Both the position numbers and the translations under genes were made by a program. Of a stretch of 64,000 bases of DNA, positions 1-11,466 are shown one piece after another. Origin of the DNA: Bryoerythrophyllum caledonicum (lineage: Eukaryota; Streptophyta; Bryopsida; Pottiales; Pottiaceae); the NCBI GenBank assembly GCA_963971425.1, contig OZ020520.1, forward strand, positions 6,366,553 to 6,430,552, given 5' to 3'. Numbering within the stretch: the first letter of the stretch is position 1; each line of letters starts with the position of its first letter. The notes beneath the pieces are model-generated. The model was not told the origin of the DNA. It saw only the letters and a list, made by a program, of their open reading frames with translations, and made no database searches.

Positions 1-401
1 TGTCTTTTCTCTATAACATAAATGCCATACAATTTAAGGGGCTAATTTAATTACTCTACTAACTAAACTAGATATCAAATTATTAACTTAAACTACTCAA
101 AATATATACTAATTCTAATTATTTGCTTCCTACTCATGAATGGCACTACCACTAACATCTAATTCTAAGTGCCTAACTAGTTCCATGTGTCTTTTATTTC
201 TCACAAATCTACTTTCCTACTAAACACTCTAATTTTATCCGCCGCACTAATTTATGGCTATGTGGAGTCTTTTAAGTCCCAAAAAAAACTTAATTATTAC
301 CACGAGGTGATATAAACCACAAATCCTAGCCACTAATTGCAACTAACGACGTCGTTTCCCACTAATTAATCACTAACTCAAATTGTGGCACATTTAGGCG
401 C
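1..401. other. AT-rich flank, no gene seen
   Basis: No conserved coding signal in any frame. The copia reverse-transcriptase homology to the right ends near 402, and the RNase H domain and 3' LTR that should follow it (leftwards, since the element is on the minus strand) are not recognisable here. Confidence 0.5.
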
Positions 402-1131
402 TCACAACACATCCTCAACGTACTTCTTTTTACTCATGGTGATGGTGCGTGTCTTGCGGTCTCTCACAAATTCCACACCAAGACAATATTTTAACTCACC
501 AAGATTGCTCATTTCAAACTCCGTATTGAACTTACCTTTGAGCCATGCCAACTCAGCGAAAAGGCTAGCCAAGATTATCAAGTCATTTATATAGTTGAGA
601 CTATCACAAGTACTCACCCGTTTGCTTGATGTACAAGGAATGGTCGGCTTGGCTCCTTGTAAAACCTTCCTTGATGAAGAAAGTGTCGATGCGTTGGTAT
701 CATGCTTTTGGTGATTGCTTGAACCTATACAATGACTTCTTGAGCTTACACACAAGATTATCCAAGTCTTCTTGTACAAAACCTTGCAGTTGGTCCATGT
801 AAATGTCTTCTTCCAATTCACGGTTCAAGAATGCGGTCTTCACATCCACTTGGTGGATCTCCAAGACCAAGGCCGCTCCAAATGCAAGAATGCACTGAAT
901 GGTGGTGAACTTGGCAACGGGAGCAAATGTCTCAAGAAAGTCCACTCTTGCAACTTGACAGTACCCCTTGGCAATTAATCTTGCCATGTGGCGCACCACT
1001 CAATCCAAAGCATCCTTCTTTGTACAAAACACCCACTTGCATCTAACGTTCTTGCGATCCTTTGGAAGAGGAGCCAACTTCCACATGCCATTTGCCATGA
1101 GCAAGTCGTACTCCTCCTACATTGCCAACTT
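402..1131 (-). pseudogene. copia reverse transcriptase, active site mutated
   Basis: The frame at 700-999 holds A-R-L-I-A-K-G-Y-C-Q, E-T-F-A-P-V-A-K and V-D-V-K-T-A-F-L-N-R-E-L-E-E-D-I-Y-M, the palm domain with its first catalytic aspartate region. The frame at 402-821 holds the second half, with Y-I-N-D where copia RT has Y-V-D-D, then M-S-N-L-G-E-L-K-Y-C-L-G-V-E. One of the paired catalytic aspartates is therefore asparagine. A frameshift separates the halves and RNase H is absent. Confidence 0.85.
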
Positions 1132-1671
1132 CTACTTGTTTGCATCCTCCGATTGCATAGCCTCACACATGTTTAAAGGATCCTCCAATGACGCTACATT
1201 GGCACGTTCTATCTCATGTTGAGGCAAAATGTGGCTCTTCCACCAATCGTCGAGCGGGCAACGCTCTCTTTTTGGATACCGCGCCTCTTGTAAGTTTTCC
1301 AAGCCCTCATTGCTTGGTGAAAGTGTTGATGAAGATGCTACACCGCTTTCTTCGGCATCCAATCTCTCTTCTTTTTTGATATCACCATCGCAATCTTTCA
1401 AGGGTGGTGATTTGGAAGTTTCGTCTACCAAGGTAGAGGTCTCACTTCTTCCACTTGGACTAATCTCCAAAATATCACCACTATTAGTAGTATCTTCAAA
1501 AAATACTACATCACGACTCTTAGTGATCTTCTTCGTCTCAATGCACATGACCCGATATGCCTTAGTATCCTCACAATAGCCAAAAAATAAACATTTTGTG
1601 CCTTTTGCATCAAGCTTACTCCTCTTTGTATCGGGCACCATGGCATATGCAATGCATCTAGACACACGCAT
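1132..1671 (-). pseudogene. copia integrase C-terminal / RT linker region
   Basis: An open 179-codon frame starting with R-V-S-R-C-I-A-Y-A-M-V-P, then K-L-D-A-K-G-T-K-C-L-F-F-G-Y and S-R-D-V-V-F, the conserved post-core region of plant copia polyproteins. A variable acidic/serine-rich linker follows, then the segment that leads into reverse transcriptase. It is one of the longer open frames left in the element. Confidence 0.8.
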
Positions 1672-2434
1672 ATGTGCAGTGCATGGCTTGTAGCCACTCT
1701 AAGCTTCTCGTAGTATGATGGTGATGAGAGCCGTCGTTGGACATCAATTGCCGACGTAGATCGCATTGGCCACCGCTTCCGCCCAAAATTCAAGCTTTAG
1801 GCGTGGTGCATGGATCATGCTTCTTGTCATTTCCACTATGGTACGATTTGCAGGCTCTGCAACTCTATTTTGCTCCGGCGTGTAAGGTGTTGATGTGTGC
1901 CTCTCACTGCCATGCTTCTTCAAGAAACTTCGAAAGTCTTTGGATATGAACTCTCCACCATTGTTCGATCAAAACAACTTGATTTTGTGCTCCGATTGCT
2001 TCTCCACAAGGGCCTTGAACTCCTTGAACTTCTCAAGGCATTCCCCTTTATCTTTAAGATGTATACCCACATCCTCTTTGAAAAGTCATCAATGAAGGTC
2101 ACAAAATACCTTGCACCACCTATGGACGTGGTCCGCTGGGGCCGCACACATCCAAATGCACAATTTCCAAAGGCTTAGCTGCACGCGTCGCTCCATCCTT
2201 TGGAAATGGTGCCTTATGTTGCTTGTCTTGCACGCATCCTTCACAAAATGACATTGATAATTCATCTTTGCCAAAAATCATGCCACTTACTATGCTTTTA
2301 AGTAAATGGACGCCTCTCACATTCAAATGACCAATTCGACGATGCCAAAGCTCCAATGCACCGCTCTTTGTTGATGATTGTGCCACGTTGGCCGCATTTG
2401 CTTCAAACACTTTCATGAAGGTCACTTCGTACAA
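1506..2434 (-). pseudogene. copia integrase: zinc-binding and core region
   Basis: The frame over 2120-2434 has L-W-H-R-R-I-G-H-L-N followed by C-E-G-C-V-Q-D-K-Q, the HHCC zinc-binding region (GAG-pre-integrase) of copia integrase. The frame over 1920-2147 continues with G-A-R-Y-F-V-T-F-I-D-D-F-S-K-R-M-W-V-Y, the start of the DDE core including the first catalytic aspartate (T-F-I-D-D-F-S). Further core sequence to 1670 is scattered over frames with stops. DNA joining activity is lost by frameshift. Confidence 0.8.
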
Positions 2435-2775
2435 ATGCCTTTACAAGATGCTTCCACAAGAACATCTTTATTTGGTGCCCTCAACACACATCCATGGACG
2501 TTAAAATGCACCTTCATTCCACTTGTCACAAGTTTGCTCACCGAGATCAAATTCGCTTGCAACTTGGGTACATGGAGAACGTCTTTGATTCTAAACCTCT
2601 TAGAGAAATCCCTCACAAGCACTTCGACAACGATAGATCCGATGCCAACGGCCTCCACAACACTATAATCACCCAAATGCACGTTACGTGGAGTAATTAC
2701 CTCATACATGTCAAATGCCGCCTTATGAGGTGTTATGTATTTTTTGGCGCCCAAATCCATAATCCACTTACACAA
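2422..2775 (-). pseudogene. copia aspartic protease and spacer
   Basis: The frame begins with C-x-W-I-M-D-L-G-A. Copia retropepsins normally read W-x-x-D-S-G-A here, so the catalytic aspartate is present but the adjacent serine is leucine. The downstream pattern V-H-L-G-D (usually V-x-L-G-D/N-G), F-R-I-K-D-V-L-H-V-P and L-I-S-V-S-K-L matches the plant copia region that links protease to integrase. The second flap aspartate region is not obviously damaged. Confidence 0.8.
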
Positions 2776-2818
2776 GGACTTGGAATGTGGTCCACCTTGA
2801 CTTGCAAATGCATAGTCA

Positions 2819-3013
2819 TCATCCTCCTTTGCATGATTGGCGTTCTCTTTCTCCTTTGCTTGGTTCGCATTGTCCCGCTCCCACTTCTTTGGCTAAAAGC
2901 AATTCTGTGCAATGTGGCGATTTGCCACAGTTGTGACATACCTTGGGCTTGCTATGTGAAGAAGAAGAGCCTCCCCACTTGTTTTTTTTACACCAAGGCC
3001 ACATCATCGCCAT
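2819..3013 (-). pseudogene. copia gag zinc-knuckle region
   Basis: Contains C-H-N-C-G-K-S-P-H, which fits the first three ligands of a CX2CX4HX4C knuckle. The fourth cysteine position reads leucine, so the knuckle is broken. A serine-rich stretch precedes it. The frame differs from both the upstream gag and the downstream protease, indicating frameshifts on both sides. Confidence 0.6.
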
Positions 3014-3098
3014 TGGGCTCCTTCTCCTTGCGCTTGATCACTTTGTGCATCAACTACACCGTCGCAAACTCCATGGTGAGCTCTTCCATTGCTAAGGT

Positions 3099-3611
3099 CT
3101 ATAAGGCACTGATCAAGTGTTCATATGAAGGCGGAAAACTCTGAAGCAAGGTCATGACCACATCTCCATCTCTCACTGGGACATCCAAGCAAGTATGTTG
3201 ATCTACAAGTGCCTTCACTTTGGTGATATGATTGAACAAATCATCTCCCTCTTGCATCTTGGTTGTAAAGAACTTACGGCAAATGAAGAGGATGTTGGAC
3301 AAGCTCCTTGTTTTGAGGATGTTGCACAAAGTCTTCCATGCTCCCGCGGGTCCCTTGGAACTCTTGATGTCGGCAAGTTGGTTGTCTACCAAGTTCAGGC
3401 CAATGACAAACATGGCCTTCTTTACACGCCGATCATAGTCTTTCTTCACTTTTGGATCATTGTCTTTGGATGGAGGCTCCTCGGAGTCATCCACAATCTC
3501 CCAAAAGTCCATGGATGCCAACACCATCTCCATCTTGAACTTCCAAAGATTATAGTTCTCACTTTTGAACTTATCAATGGCTCTAGCACTCTCGCCATCA
3601 TATCTTGCCAT
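3099..3611 (-). pseudogene. gag: copia gag N-terminal part (UBN2-like)
   Basis: A 170-residue open frame beginning at an ATG (complement of 3609-3611). It has the copia gag pattern: an N-terminal F-x-S-x-N-Y-x-L-W-K-F-K-M segment (residues about 14-27), then a W-x-x-L-x-x-x-(Y/F) type region and the L-L-x-S-F/L-P-P-S-Y/W-E segment near the C-terminus (about 155-165). This domain forms the capsid in the copia family. The frame runs out just before the zinc-knuckle part, which lies in another frame. It is the least damaged part of the element. Confidence 0.85.
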
Positions 3612-3784
3612 ATTTGCTCTCCAACACTAACTTCTAACTTCCAAGATGCACTGGTACACCTCAATCACTTAATTGAGCCCTTTTAGGCTCCTATGTGCAC
3701 TTATGCGCCTAGAACACTCAAATTTTTGCAGTAGATGTGGATAGAAATTTGGTGGTGTTTTGCAGGCAAATTGGAAACGGGACC

Positions 3785-4318
3785 TTGGACAATGCATTGT
3801 TAGACGGAGGATCCGGTCTCAACCTCATCACGAACGAGAAGCGGAAGCGGCTTGGGTTGAAGGAATCTCAAGCACCCCCCATCGTATACAAATGGGGGAA
3901 TAAACTGTCGTAGAGCCGGTTGGATTGATACGGAATGTCAAGATTTTTATCCATGGCATTCTATATTTGATCACCCTCACGATGACCAAAAATAAAGAGG
4001 TAAATGAAGCTTATAGCATGTTGTTAGAAAGGCCGTGCTTGATTGATGCCAAAATTAGTCATGATTGGGCAACAACTTGGTTGCCATTTGAGGAGGCGGA
4101 ACGGTGATGACAATACTGGTAAACTTACAAACCGGCCTAAGGCCCAAGCTTTTGAACTACTTGTGTGTTACAACTTTAGGGAGGGACTAACAGAGGAAGA
4201 AGAAGCTCGGTGGCTAGAGGCAATTGGGATGGTGACTTTACCAAGTTTCAACTCAAACACCAGCCCAGACTTGGAGCATGGATGGAAGGATTCTCCATAT
4301 CAGGGAGCCCAACATTAG
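3785..4318 (+). pseudogene. gypsy protease and linker remnant
   Basis: Begins L-D-N-A-L-L-D-G-G-S-G-L-N-L-I; D-G-G replaces the usual D-(S/T)-G, a variant I recall from one plant gypsy group. Later comes V-N-E-A-Y-S-M-L-L-E-R-P and D-A-K-I-S-H-D-W, matching the (L)LGRPWL...AK..H.W segment after the protease flap. A stop follows the first segment at about 3911. The following L-T-E-E-E-E-A-R-W stretch is the usual linker toward RT. Confidence 0.75.
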
Positions 4319-4539
4319 AAGGAGCACTCGCGGGAGTCCAAAAATTCTAAAGAGTCCCGGGAAAATCTAGAGGGAGCAGAACGGCTATTTTTATACCTTC
4401 ATGGAGGAATATATTCAAGTGGATGAGACCCCACCCAAATTAAAGTCCAAGACATGAAGGTAGGAATATGGACTCTTCTTGAGTCGGAACAACTTTGGTA
4501 GATCAATCAGGAAAGAGGAAGATCCAAAGCATTTGCGAA

Positions 4540-5326
4540 TCAATGTTGACCTTAACCTAGAGCTTGCTACCAAAGCGGAGTCACTCTTTTGGGAGTACAA
4601 GGATGTATTTGCTTGAACATATAAGGATTTGAAGGGGATTCCACCTTCAATTGCTCAACACTAAATCGAGCTTCAAAAGGACATTCCTCCGGCCCATCAA
4701 GCCCAATGTCGGATGAATCTGAACTACGCAAGTATTGTTAAACATGAACTAGACAAGCTATTTCAAGCAAGATTTATTACACCACTGGAAGATGCTACTT
4801 GGCTCTCACCAATTGTCATTGTGCCGAAGAAAAATGAAAAGTTGCATATTTGCATTGACTTCCGAAAGTTGATGCGGCAACCAAGAAGGATCTATATCTG
4901 TTACCATTTGCGTAGTAAGTCCTATACAGTGGCCGGCCATGAAATGCACTTGTTTCTTGACGGGTACTCATGTTATCATCAAATTCAGATTGCGCCAAAA
5001 GACCGGTACAAGACTACCTTTGTGAAGGATTGGAGAGTCTTTGAGTGGATTGTCATGCCCTTCGGTCAGAATAACACACCCCCAACCTATCAACGGGCGG
5101 TAAACAAGGCTTTTTGGAAGTTTATTGATGATTTCTTGAAATTATTTATTGATGACTTTAGTGTCTATAGTGATGTAGTCAGCCACTTGGCTAAGCTCAG
5201 ATTATGTTTTGAGAAGTGTCGGGAGTATGGCATAAGCCTCAATCCGGAAAAATGTGCATTATTGGTCTATTAGACTATTCCGGAATCATCATTGGTGATG
5301 TAGTGTCCAAAGAAGGTAAGGATATA
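4540..5326 (+). pseudogene. gypsy reverse transcriptase remnant
   Basis: Pre-RT sequence at 4540-4720 includes Y-K-D-L-K-G-I-P. The open frame 4713-5273 carries W-L-S-P-I-V-I-V-P-K-K-N, I-D-F-R-K-L, the H-E-M-H-L-F-L-D-G-Y-S motif with a catalytic aspartate, V-M-P-F-G-Q-N-N, and L-F-I-D-D-F-S, the intact catalytic F-x-D-D box. It ends in S-L-N-P-E-K-C; after a stop, S-G-I-I-I-G-D-V-V-S-K-E-G-K can still be read to about 5320. RNase H is missing because of the junction with the next element. Confidence 0.88.
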
Positions 5327-5990
5327 AGCACATCGGTATGCCCATAAAGCATCAAAAAATCTAACATCCCAATCAAAATTAGCACCTTGAACTGTCTAGT
5401 TATGATTTTACACAAAATCCCATTTGTTTTCTCAGTTTGCCTATTAGCACGAGGATGATAAGGTGAGGATTTTCTATGTTTAATGAGATATTTAGTAGTT
5501 AATAGTTGAATAATCTCATTTAGAAAATGTGTACCTCTATCACTAACAAGCTCTTTAGGGCACCCAAAACTTGTAATTATATTCTCATAAATAAATTTAG
5601 CAACAATTTGGGCATCATTGATTTTTGTAGCTAAGGCTTCCGCCAATTTAGTCACATAATTGGTAGCCACTAAAATATATCTTTTTTGACCATTACGACT
5701 TGGAGGTTTAATTGGTCCCACAAAATTGATGTCCCAATCTTCAAAGGGTACTTGTGTTAATATTGGATTTAAAGGCATAGCTTTTGAGGTAGTAGGTTTT
5801 CCCACCCTTTGGCAAGGATCACACTTTTTAGTATATTGGGCCGCATCAAAAAACAAAGTTGGCCACCAATATCCGGATTGGAGTGCCTTTTAAGTGGTCA
5901 CCAAACCCGCAAAGTGACCCCCACATGCATCATTACGACACCCTTGAAGAATAAGGGGTACCTCACTAGGATTGACACACCTCCTCAAAA
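5327..5990 (-). pseudogene. gypsy integrase, truncated
   Basis: From the right: D-A-C-G-G-H-F-A-G ... Y-W-W-P-T-L ... C-D-P-C-Q-R, the H2C2 zinc-binding domain with an internal stop near 5890. Then W-D-I-N-F-V-G-P-I, Y-I-L-V-A-T-N-Y-V-T-K-L-A-E-A and S-D-R-G-T-H-F, the catalytic core. The first acidic residue (normally V-D-Y) reads N-Y; the second aspartate (S-D-R-G) is present. P-Y-H-P-R-A-N-R-Q-T-E follows with the catalytic glutamate. After D-A-L-W-A-Y-R (frameshifted) the homology stops at the junction. Confidence 0.88.
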
Positions 5991-6207
5991 TACCATCTTT
6001 GCCTTGTTTATACAACATATGATAAATAATGGAATAAGGTTGTGCTATATGAATTAATTGTTGTTTTTTTATCCGTATATTCTAAAGGAAATGTGCTGGT
6101 ATTGAGATAATGTAGTATATCCGCATATTTAAAAGGAATAACATCTACGTGGAAAATATGAGCATCCGGTAAATTATCATCAATAGATGTAGGATTAGTT
6201 TCCATGC

Positions 6208-7552
6208 TCATTTGTGAAAGAAAATCAGTATTTCCATGCTTTTTTCCGGTCTTACAATAACTATAAAATCAAATTCTTGAAATAATAATATCCAACGAGC
6301 AATTCGTCCACTCAATTGAGGTTTGTTAACCATGTACTTTAAGGCATCATGGACAACGTGAAAGGTAAATTTAGAATCCAAAAGATAGTGTCTATGTTTT
6401 TGAATGGAGAAAATCATTCCAAGCCCTTCCCTTTTGGTAAGTAGATAATTTTTTTCCGCGGCACTTAGTTGCCTACTTGCAAAGTAAATAGGTTGATCGT
6501 GCCTTTTTTCATTTTCCTGACTCAAGATGCTACCAATGGCATAATTTGACGCATCAACACAAACTTCAAAAGATTTTTCCCAATTAGGAGGAATTAATAC
6601 CGGGGCAGTACTTAAACATTTTTTAAGTTTATTAAATGCTTTGCTACATTCAGGACTCCAAACTCCCAGAGTATCAGTTTGTTTAGTTAAGTGGATAAAA
6701 AGAGCGGCTATTTGGGCACACATGTAGATAAATTGTCTATAATAATTAATTGCACCCAAAAATCTCTTTAATGCGGTCATATGGATTGGTGTAGGATATT
6801 TTAAAATAGCGGCCACTTTATCTGGATCTACTGCAATTCTTGCTCGGGATACTACATGACCCATTAACCTACCACATGATAAAACAAATTTAGATTTAAG
6901 TGCATTTATGGAAGTACCATTAAGTTTACATTTTTGAAAACATTTTTTAGACATTCTTGATGTTTAGCTTTTAGAACTAAAAACACATAAATCATCTAAA
7001 AATATTTTCATAATAATTTCCATAAATACTCTTGAAAAGCATGTGCCAAAGCTCTTTGAAAAGAAGCCGGTGCATTGCAAAAATCAAAAGCATATGTCCC
7101 CCAGTCGGTTGTGAATGTAGTTAAAGAGCAATCTTCCGAGGCTATTTCAACTTGATTGTAGCCGAGAACCCATCCAAGAAAGAATAGCATTCATGACCGG
7201 CTATCCCATCTAAGATGGCATCTGTAAATGGAAGAGGAAAATAGTCCTTTTTAGTGACACTGTTTAATTTTCTAAAATCTTGACAAATTCGTGACTTCCC
7301 ATTTTTCTTTGGTACTACAACAATTGGTGAGACCCATAATTCACTATGAGGGACGGGATATATAAATCCACACTCTAACAATTTGTCTATTTCTTCTTTA
7401 ACCATTAAAGAATATTTGGGATTCATACAATATAGTCTTTGTCTTACGGGTTTAGTATTAGGTTCCAAGATAATTTTATGTTGACACACTTCCGGGAAAA
7501 TTCTCTTTAAATCCTTATAAGGATTTAAATCCAAGCAAATGTGTCTTTTCAT
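6208..7552 (-). pseudogene. gypsy reverse transcriptase and RNase H
   Basis: RT lies in three frames. 7142-7552 has V-S-P-I-V-V-V-P-K-K-N-G, C-Q-D-F-R-K-L-N and Y-S-F-L-D-G-F-S (catalytic Asp). 7008-7190 continues, and the F-L-D-D catalytic pair is readable at about 6990-7000 in a third frame, so the active site survives despite frameshifts. 6208-6954 starts in the thumb (Y-Y-R-Q-F-I) and includes RNase H with V-C-V-D-A-S-N-Y-A-I-G, A-E-K-N-Y, and V-V-H-D-A-L-K-Y where D-H is usual, so one catalytic aspartate appears lost. Confidence 0.88.
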
Positions 7553-8370
7553 CCCATAAAAAAATCATACCAATTATCAAACTCTTGAGAAGACATTTTA
7601 TCATAAACTTTAATACATTGTGGATTTTTGGAGGTTTCCAAATTCATTTCCATACAAGTACTTTTAGGTGGTGGTAATTTGGGAAGTTCCAAATTCATTA
7701 AATTATCTATTAATTCTTCAGAATCAGTTTGATATTGAGGTTCCAATTTCGATCCAGAATCAATTATTGAAACATTATACATAGGAGAATTTTTCCAAGC
7801 TAATATTTCCTCATCATATTTTTCTATTTCATTTAAAGAAGTATCATATTCTTCCATCTCCAATGGGATGAATTTACGCATATCCCTTTTTATCAAATTT
7901 GTTGTTTCTGTTCCCAAGTCATAAGAGTCTTGAGAAGTGACATCAGTGTCATCTTCTTGTGTCTCTTCATGATATTGAGTAGGAAACATCCTAGGTAGGA
8001 CTACTTCTTTTTTTCCTATAGTTAAGGTTCCTTTACCCCAATCTTCTCTAGCTTTAGACAATTTAAGCCATGGTCGTCCTAACAAAATAGGATAAGAGGG
8101 CACGGATTCGGTAACCTTAAAAATTATATAACTTAATTTAAAGTCAAGACCCCCAATATTAGTTGTTATGTTGTACAACTTTTCTAAAGGTATGACTTGG
8201 CTTTGATTGGCCATCCTTAAAATTATAGAGGTTGAAACCATCCCTTTCATATCAAGCTCTTCCATTGTATCTTTATTCATTAAATTAACACTAGTCCCAC
8301 TATCAACTTGTACACCATGTATAAGTATGCCGCCAATCATCACATCCACTGTGGGAGGTCCAGGGTCCAA
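7549..8370 (-). pseudogene. gypsy aspartic protease region
   Basis: An open frame of 273 codons. Near its N-terminus is V-Q-V-D-S-G-T-S-V-N-L-M, an intact D-S-G catalytic motif, and later L-L-G-R-P-W-L-K, the conserved segment after the flap. The C-terminal half is an acidic, low-conservation linker toward RT. The final residues overlap the RT frame start by a few bases, indicating a frameshift or a natural frame change between pro and pol. The protease itself looks undamaged. Confidence 0.85.
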
Positions 8371-8827
8371 AATATATAATTAATTTCCACTAGTATAGGT
8401 CGTTTTCTAACAAGAGAAGAACTTAATTCACTTTGACACTTAGGTGCTATAGCCAAAAATTGCCTCAAAGAAATTTGTGGTTGAATATTATCCATGTTAG
8501 CTATAACATTATAAGGATCCATTCCCTTGGCCAATTTTATGATTCTATTATGTTTTCATTTTTTAATCCCCACGGTTGTTTCTTTTTGTATCTTTTAAGG
8601 GGTGTTATAAAAAGTTGGCCTTTCCAAGGGTGCTTCCGGTTGTGTAGGTATTTTATTTAACATAGAATCCGGTGCAATGGTTTTCTCAATTATTGGAGGG
8701 ATGTTATTTTTTACTACTTTTTTTTCCACTTCCTTGACCACTTTAAACGGTAAAATCATTTTTTCTTCGGAAAGATCAATTATTTGAGGTTGTTTATAAG
8801 GTAAGTCAATAGGTTTTGGAAGTATTT

Positions 8828-9180
8828 TTAATTTATTTGATTTTTCTTTTTAAATACAACATCCAAGGGTTCACTATCGGAGTTACTCTCCTCCTTACTC
8901 TCAATCATTGCACGTTTAGCCTGAGATCTAGTGATATAGACTTCCTCAATTTTTGCCTTATTAACTTGATTGACATTTTGGGTATTATCCGAAGAATTAA
9001 ATTGAACATGTTTCACCGGATTAGGTGCAGTGCAATCATTTGCAATATGACCACTATCTTTACACCTTCCACATAGTGGTACATATCCAACTTCTTTTCT
9101 TGGATTATGGCAATCTCTACTCATGTGACCCAATCCTCGACAATTGTTACATACTAGTATTTTTCCTTATTGAAGAGCAC
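8828..9180 (-). pseudogene. gypsy gag C-terminus with two CCHC knuckles
   Basis: Two adjacent nucleic-acid-binding knuckles fit CX2CX4HX4C: C-N-N-C-R-G-L-G-H-M-S-R-D-C, and C-G-R-C-K-D-S-G-H-I-A-N-D-C. The first starts just before the open frame, the second at about residue 21 of it. A serine/glutamate-rich linker with S-Q-A-K-R follows toward the protease. The section between 8371 and 8828 is a poorly conserved lysine/proline-rich linker with stops. Confidence 0.8.
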
Positions 9181-9324
9181 CATACCGGTGTGTGTTAAGA
9201 TTTGAAGGTGGTCCATTCCAAATCGGAGGGGCATTATAAGTATCATTCCATCTAGGTCTATTATCTCCAGTTTATATGGATTATTAGAATTTGGTCGTTT
9301 AAAAGGTCGTTTGGAAGTAAAGCT

Positions 9325-10345
9325 CTATGATAGCTTAGAAGGATTATTTTGATTATTGTTATTATTTTTTGCGTCTTCATCCTGAAGATTGGAACTAATT
9401 GTCGCTACCACTTCACCTAAATTCCAACATTTAGACACATCATGTTTTCCTCCATAAAAGGTACAACCTACCCTAGAATTATCACCTATTGGTGTAGGGC
9501 ATTCATTAGACAAGTTTCTTAATATTAATATTTGTCCTTTGGTTTGTAGATTTAGGACATTTCTCTCTACTATTGATTACTTGGATAGATAATTCATTTA
9601 ACTTTTTCTCTAATTTAAAGACAATATCCATGACTTATTCACTTGGAGGTGCTCTTGTTGCTAAAGGTTGTACATTAAAAGAACAAGATTGGATGTTTAA
9701 TGGTGGTTCTAATTATAACTTAGGACTAATTCAAGTAGGATAATAATCTTGTCCCTTAGTATCCATGCCTTATATGTGATCATATCCCATCTTTCAAGGA
9801 GGATATGGTTTTGCATACTGGGCATAATCCGTATTTTCCCGAACCACTTCCCAAGTTTTAGCTAAAATATAAGTTGTATCAATATTAGGAGGACTCTTTT
9901 CTTTTAAGTAAATCCTTAATTCTTTTGGCCAAACTCCCCCCACAAAGGTACGTGCCAAGACCTCATCAATTAACCCATGATTAGTCCATTATCTCAATAA
10001 TTCATTACCCTTGTATAATAGGAGTCAATATCCTCATTCGTATGGTACAAAATCTATCTATTAACCCGGGTATAAATAATCTTGGCCGAGATCGTGCCAA
10101 AAATGCATCTTTCAATTCATTCCAAGTATCAAAAGGTGCCAATAATTGTACCACTCACAGGCATCATCCAATAGAGTACTTGGAAAAGTACTTAAATAAA
10201 AATTTAAAGGTAATTGATTTGCTTGAGCCACAATTTTAAATCTATCTATATGGCGATCAAGATCAGATCCCGGAAAACCATAATAAATAGGGTATGGGGC
10301 TATATTTAAAATCCTTGGTTAAGCCATGTTTATTGGTTCAACTAG
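9325..10345 (-). pseudogene. gag: gypsy gag capsid region, stops present
   Basis: Translation from about 10345 leftwards gives I-Y-Y-G-F-P-G-S-D-L-D-R-H-I-D-R-F, then L-S-T-F-P-S-T-L-L-D-D-A-C-E-W-Y and W-N-E-L-K-D-A-F-L-A-R, the Retrotrans_gag signature, across frames with stops. At 9325-9513 the frame holds C-T-F-Y-G-G-K-H-D-V-S-K-C, a zinc-knuckle-like unit with Tyr at one Cys position. The capsid protein is not producible from this copy. Confidence 0.75.
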
Positions 10346-10513
10346 TTCAAATTGAGGAGGAGATGGAGGTTCTAAAGGGTCTAATGGTGGAGGAGGAGTT
10401 CTAGGTAATTCCTCTTCCAATTTGTTTGAACTTTCTCCACTACTTTAACTTTTACTACTGCTTGTATTATTAGATGGTTCAGATGTAGGTAGAGTAACTC
10501 TGAATTTTTCTCC

Positions 10514-11076
10514 TCATTCAATGTATTTTATAAGCGATATCCTTACTTGAGGAACTTTCACCCAAATTTTTTCCGTTATTATAATCAAGTTTTTTTTAAG
10601 TAGTGTATTGTCTTCTTTCCCACTCAAATATTCCAAATCTCCCTCTAAGTATTTTTGTTTATTTTTTAGTTCATTACTAGTCTCTCTTTTGGCATTTTCT
10701 TCAAATACTTGTCCTCCAGGTTTATTCAAACCGGTTAGAACACTTTGGACTCCTAGAACTCCTCCTCCACCACCGCAGATTCCAAGTAAGATAAAGGAGT
10801 TTCAAATTGTAATTTTTTTAATGATGTATTCTCATCAAGACTATTGAAAGTTCCTTCAATAATTGATGGGCTTACACTTGGGGTTCAAAATAAAAATTCA
10901 GTGGCAAAAGGACTAATAGATCCATCATCATTTGTATTTTCAGTTTCTGATGAATTGACTTTGGTTGATTCTTGTTCACTAGAAGACTCTATACAAGGTT
11001 GATTGAATTGTGAAGAATTAGCTAATAATTGATAAAATTGTTGTTGATGTTTTTTCCTCACTTTATAGGTCCTCAA
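10514..11076 (-). pseudogene. gypsy pre-gag low-complexity frames
   Basis: Short minus frames at 10514-10729 (lysine/glutamate-rich, coiled-coil-like) and 10885-11076 (glutamine/serine/glutamate-rich) lie just 5' of the capsid region. They carry no recognised domain. Their position and composition suggest the N-terminal part of gag or the end of a pre-gag ORF, broken by stops. Confidence 0.4.
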
Positions 11077-11466
11077 TGACTCTCTAATTTGTCACGCATT
11101 CAAAGGTAGTATGTTTGAATGTTCAAGACTTGGAGATGGTGGTGAGGTCAATAATTCATTCAACACTAAAATATTTTCAAGTGAATTTGGTGCACCATAT
11201 GGTTCATGTGACAATTTTAGACCTTGTTTAATTAATGGTGATGGCAAAGCATTAAAGTACGGATTTGTAGCTACGGCTAATAATTATGGTTTAGCACATT
11301 TTTTAGCTCTTTTATCCTATGCTTTATTTTGCTTTTCTATTTTATCTTTATCCTTATCAGGCATTGAATGGTGTTTTGCACATCTTGTACATGGTGGCTT
11401 GGAATTATTATTTTCTGAATTTTTTTATTATCAAAATTTTCTGATTTGAATTAAGAAAATTTCCAA

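Larger units (their letters stand above)
402..3611 (-). mobile_element. Decayed Ty1/copia LTR retrotransposon, truncated 3' end
   Basis: Read on the minus strand, the order is gag, zinc knuckle, protease, pre-integrase zinc-binding region, integrase core, integrase C-terminal region, reverse transcriptase. Protease before integrase before RT is the Ty1/copia order. The coding sequence is spread over several frames and carries stops, so it is not functional. RNase H, polypurine tract and 3' LTR are missing on the left. No clear 5' LTR or primer-binding site was found right of gag before the gypsy sequence starts near 3759. Both ends therefore look truncated or too diverged to see. Confidence 0.9.
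3785..5326 (+). mobile_element. Truncated Ty3/gypsy element, protease to RT
   Basis: A plus-strand gypsy fragment: protease remnant, linker, then reverse transcriptase. Frames shift several times and a stop lies within the protease. No gag, RNase H, integrase or LTR is present. The left end lies somewhere in 3735-3785 beside the copia remnant; the right end stops abruptly at about 5326, where minus-strand integrase of another gypsy element begins. Confidence 0.85.
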
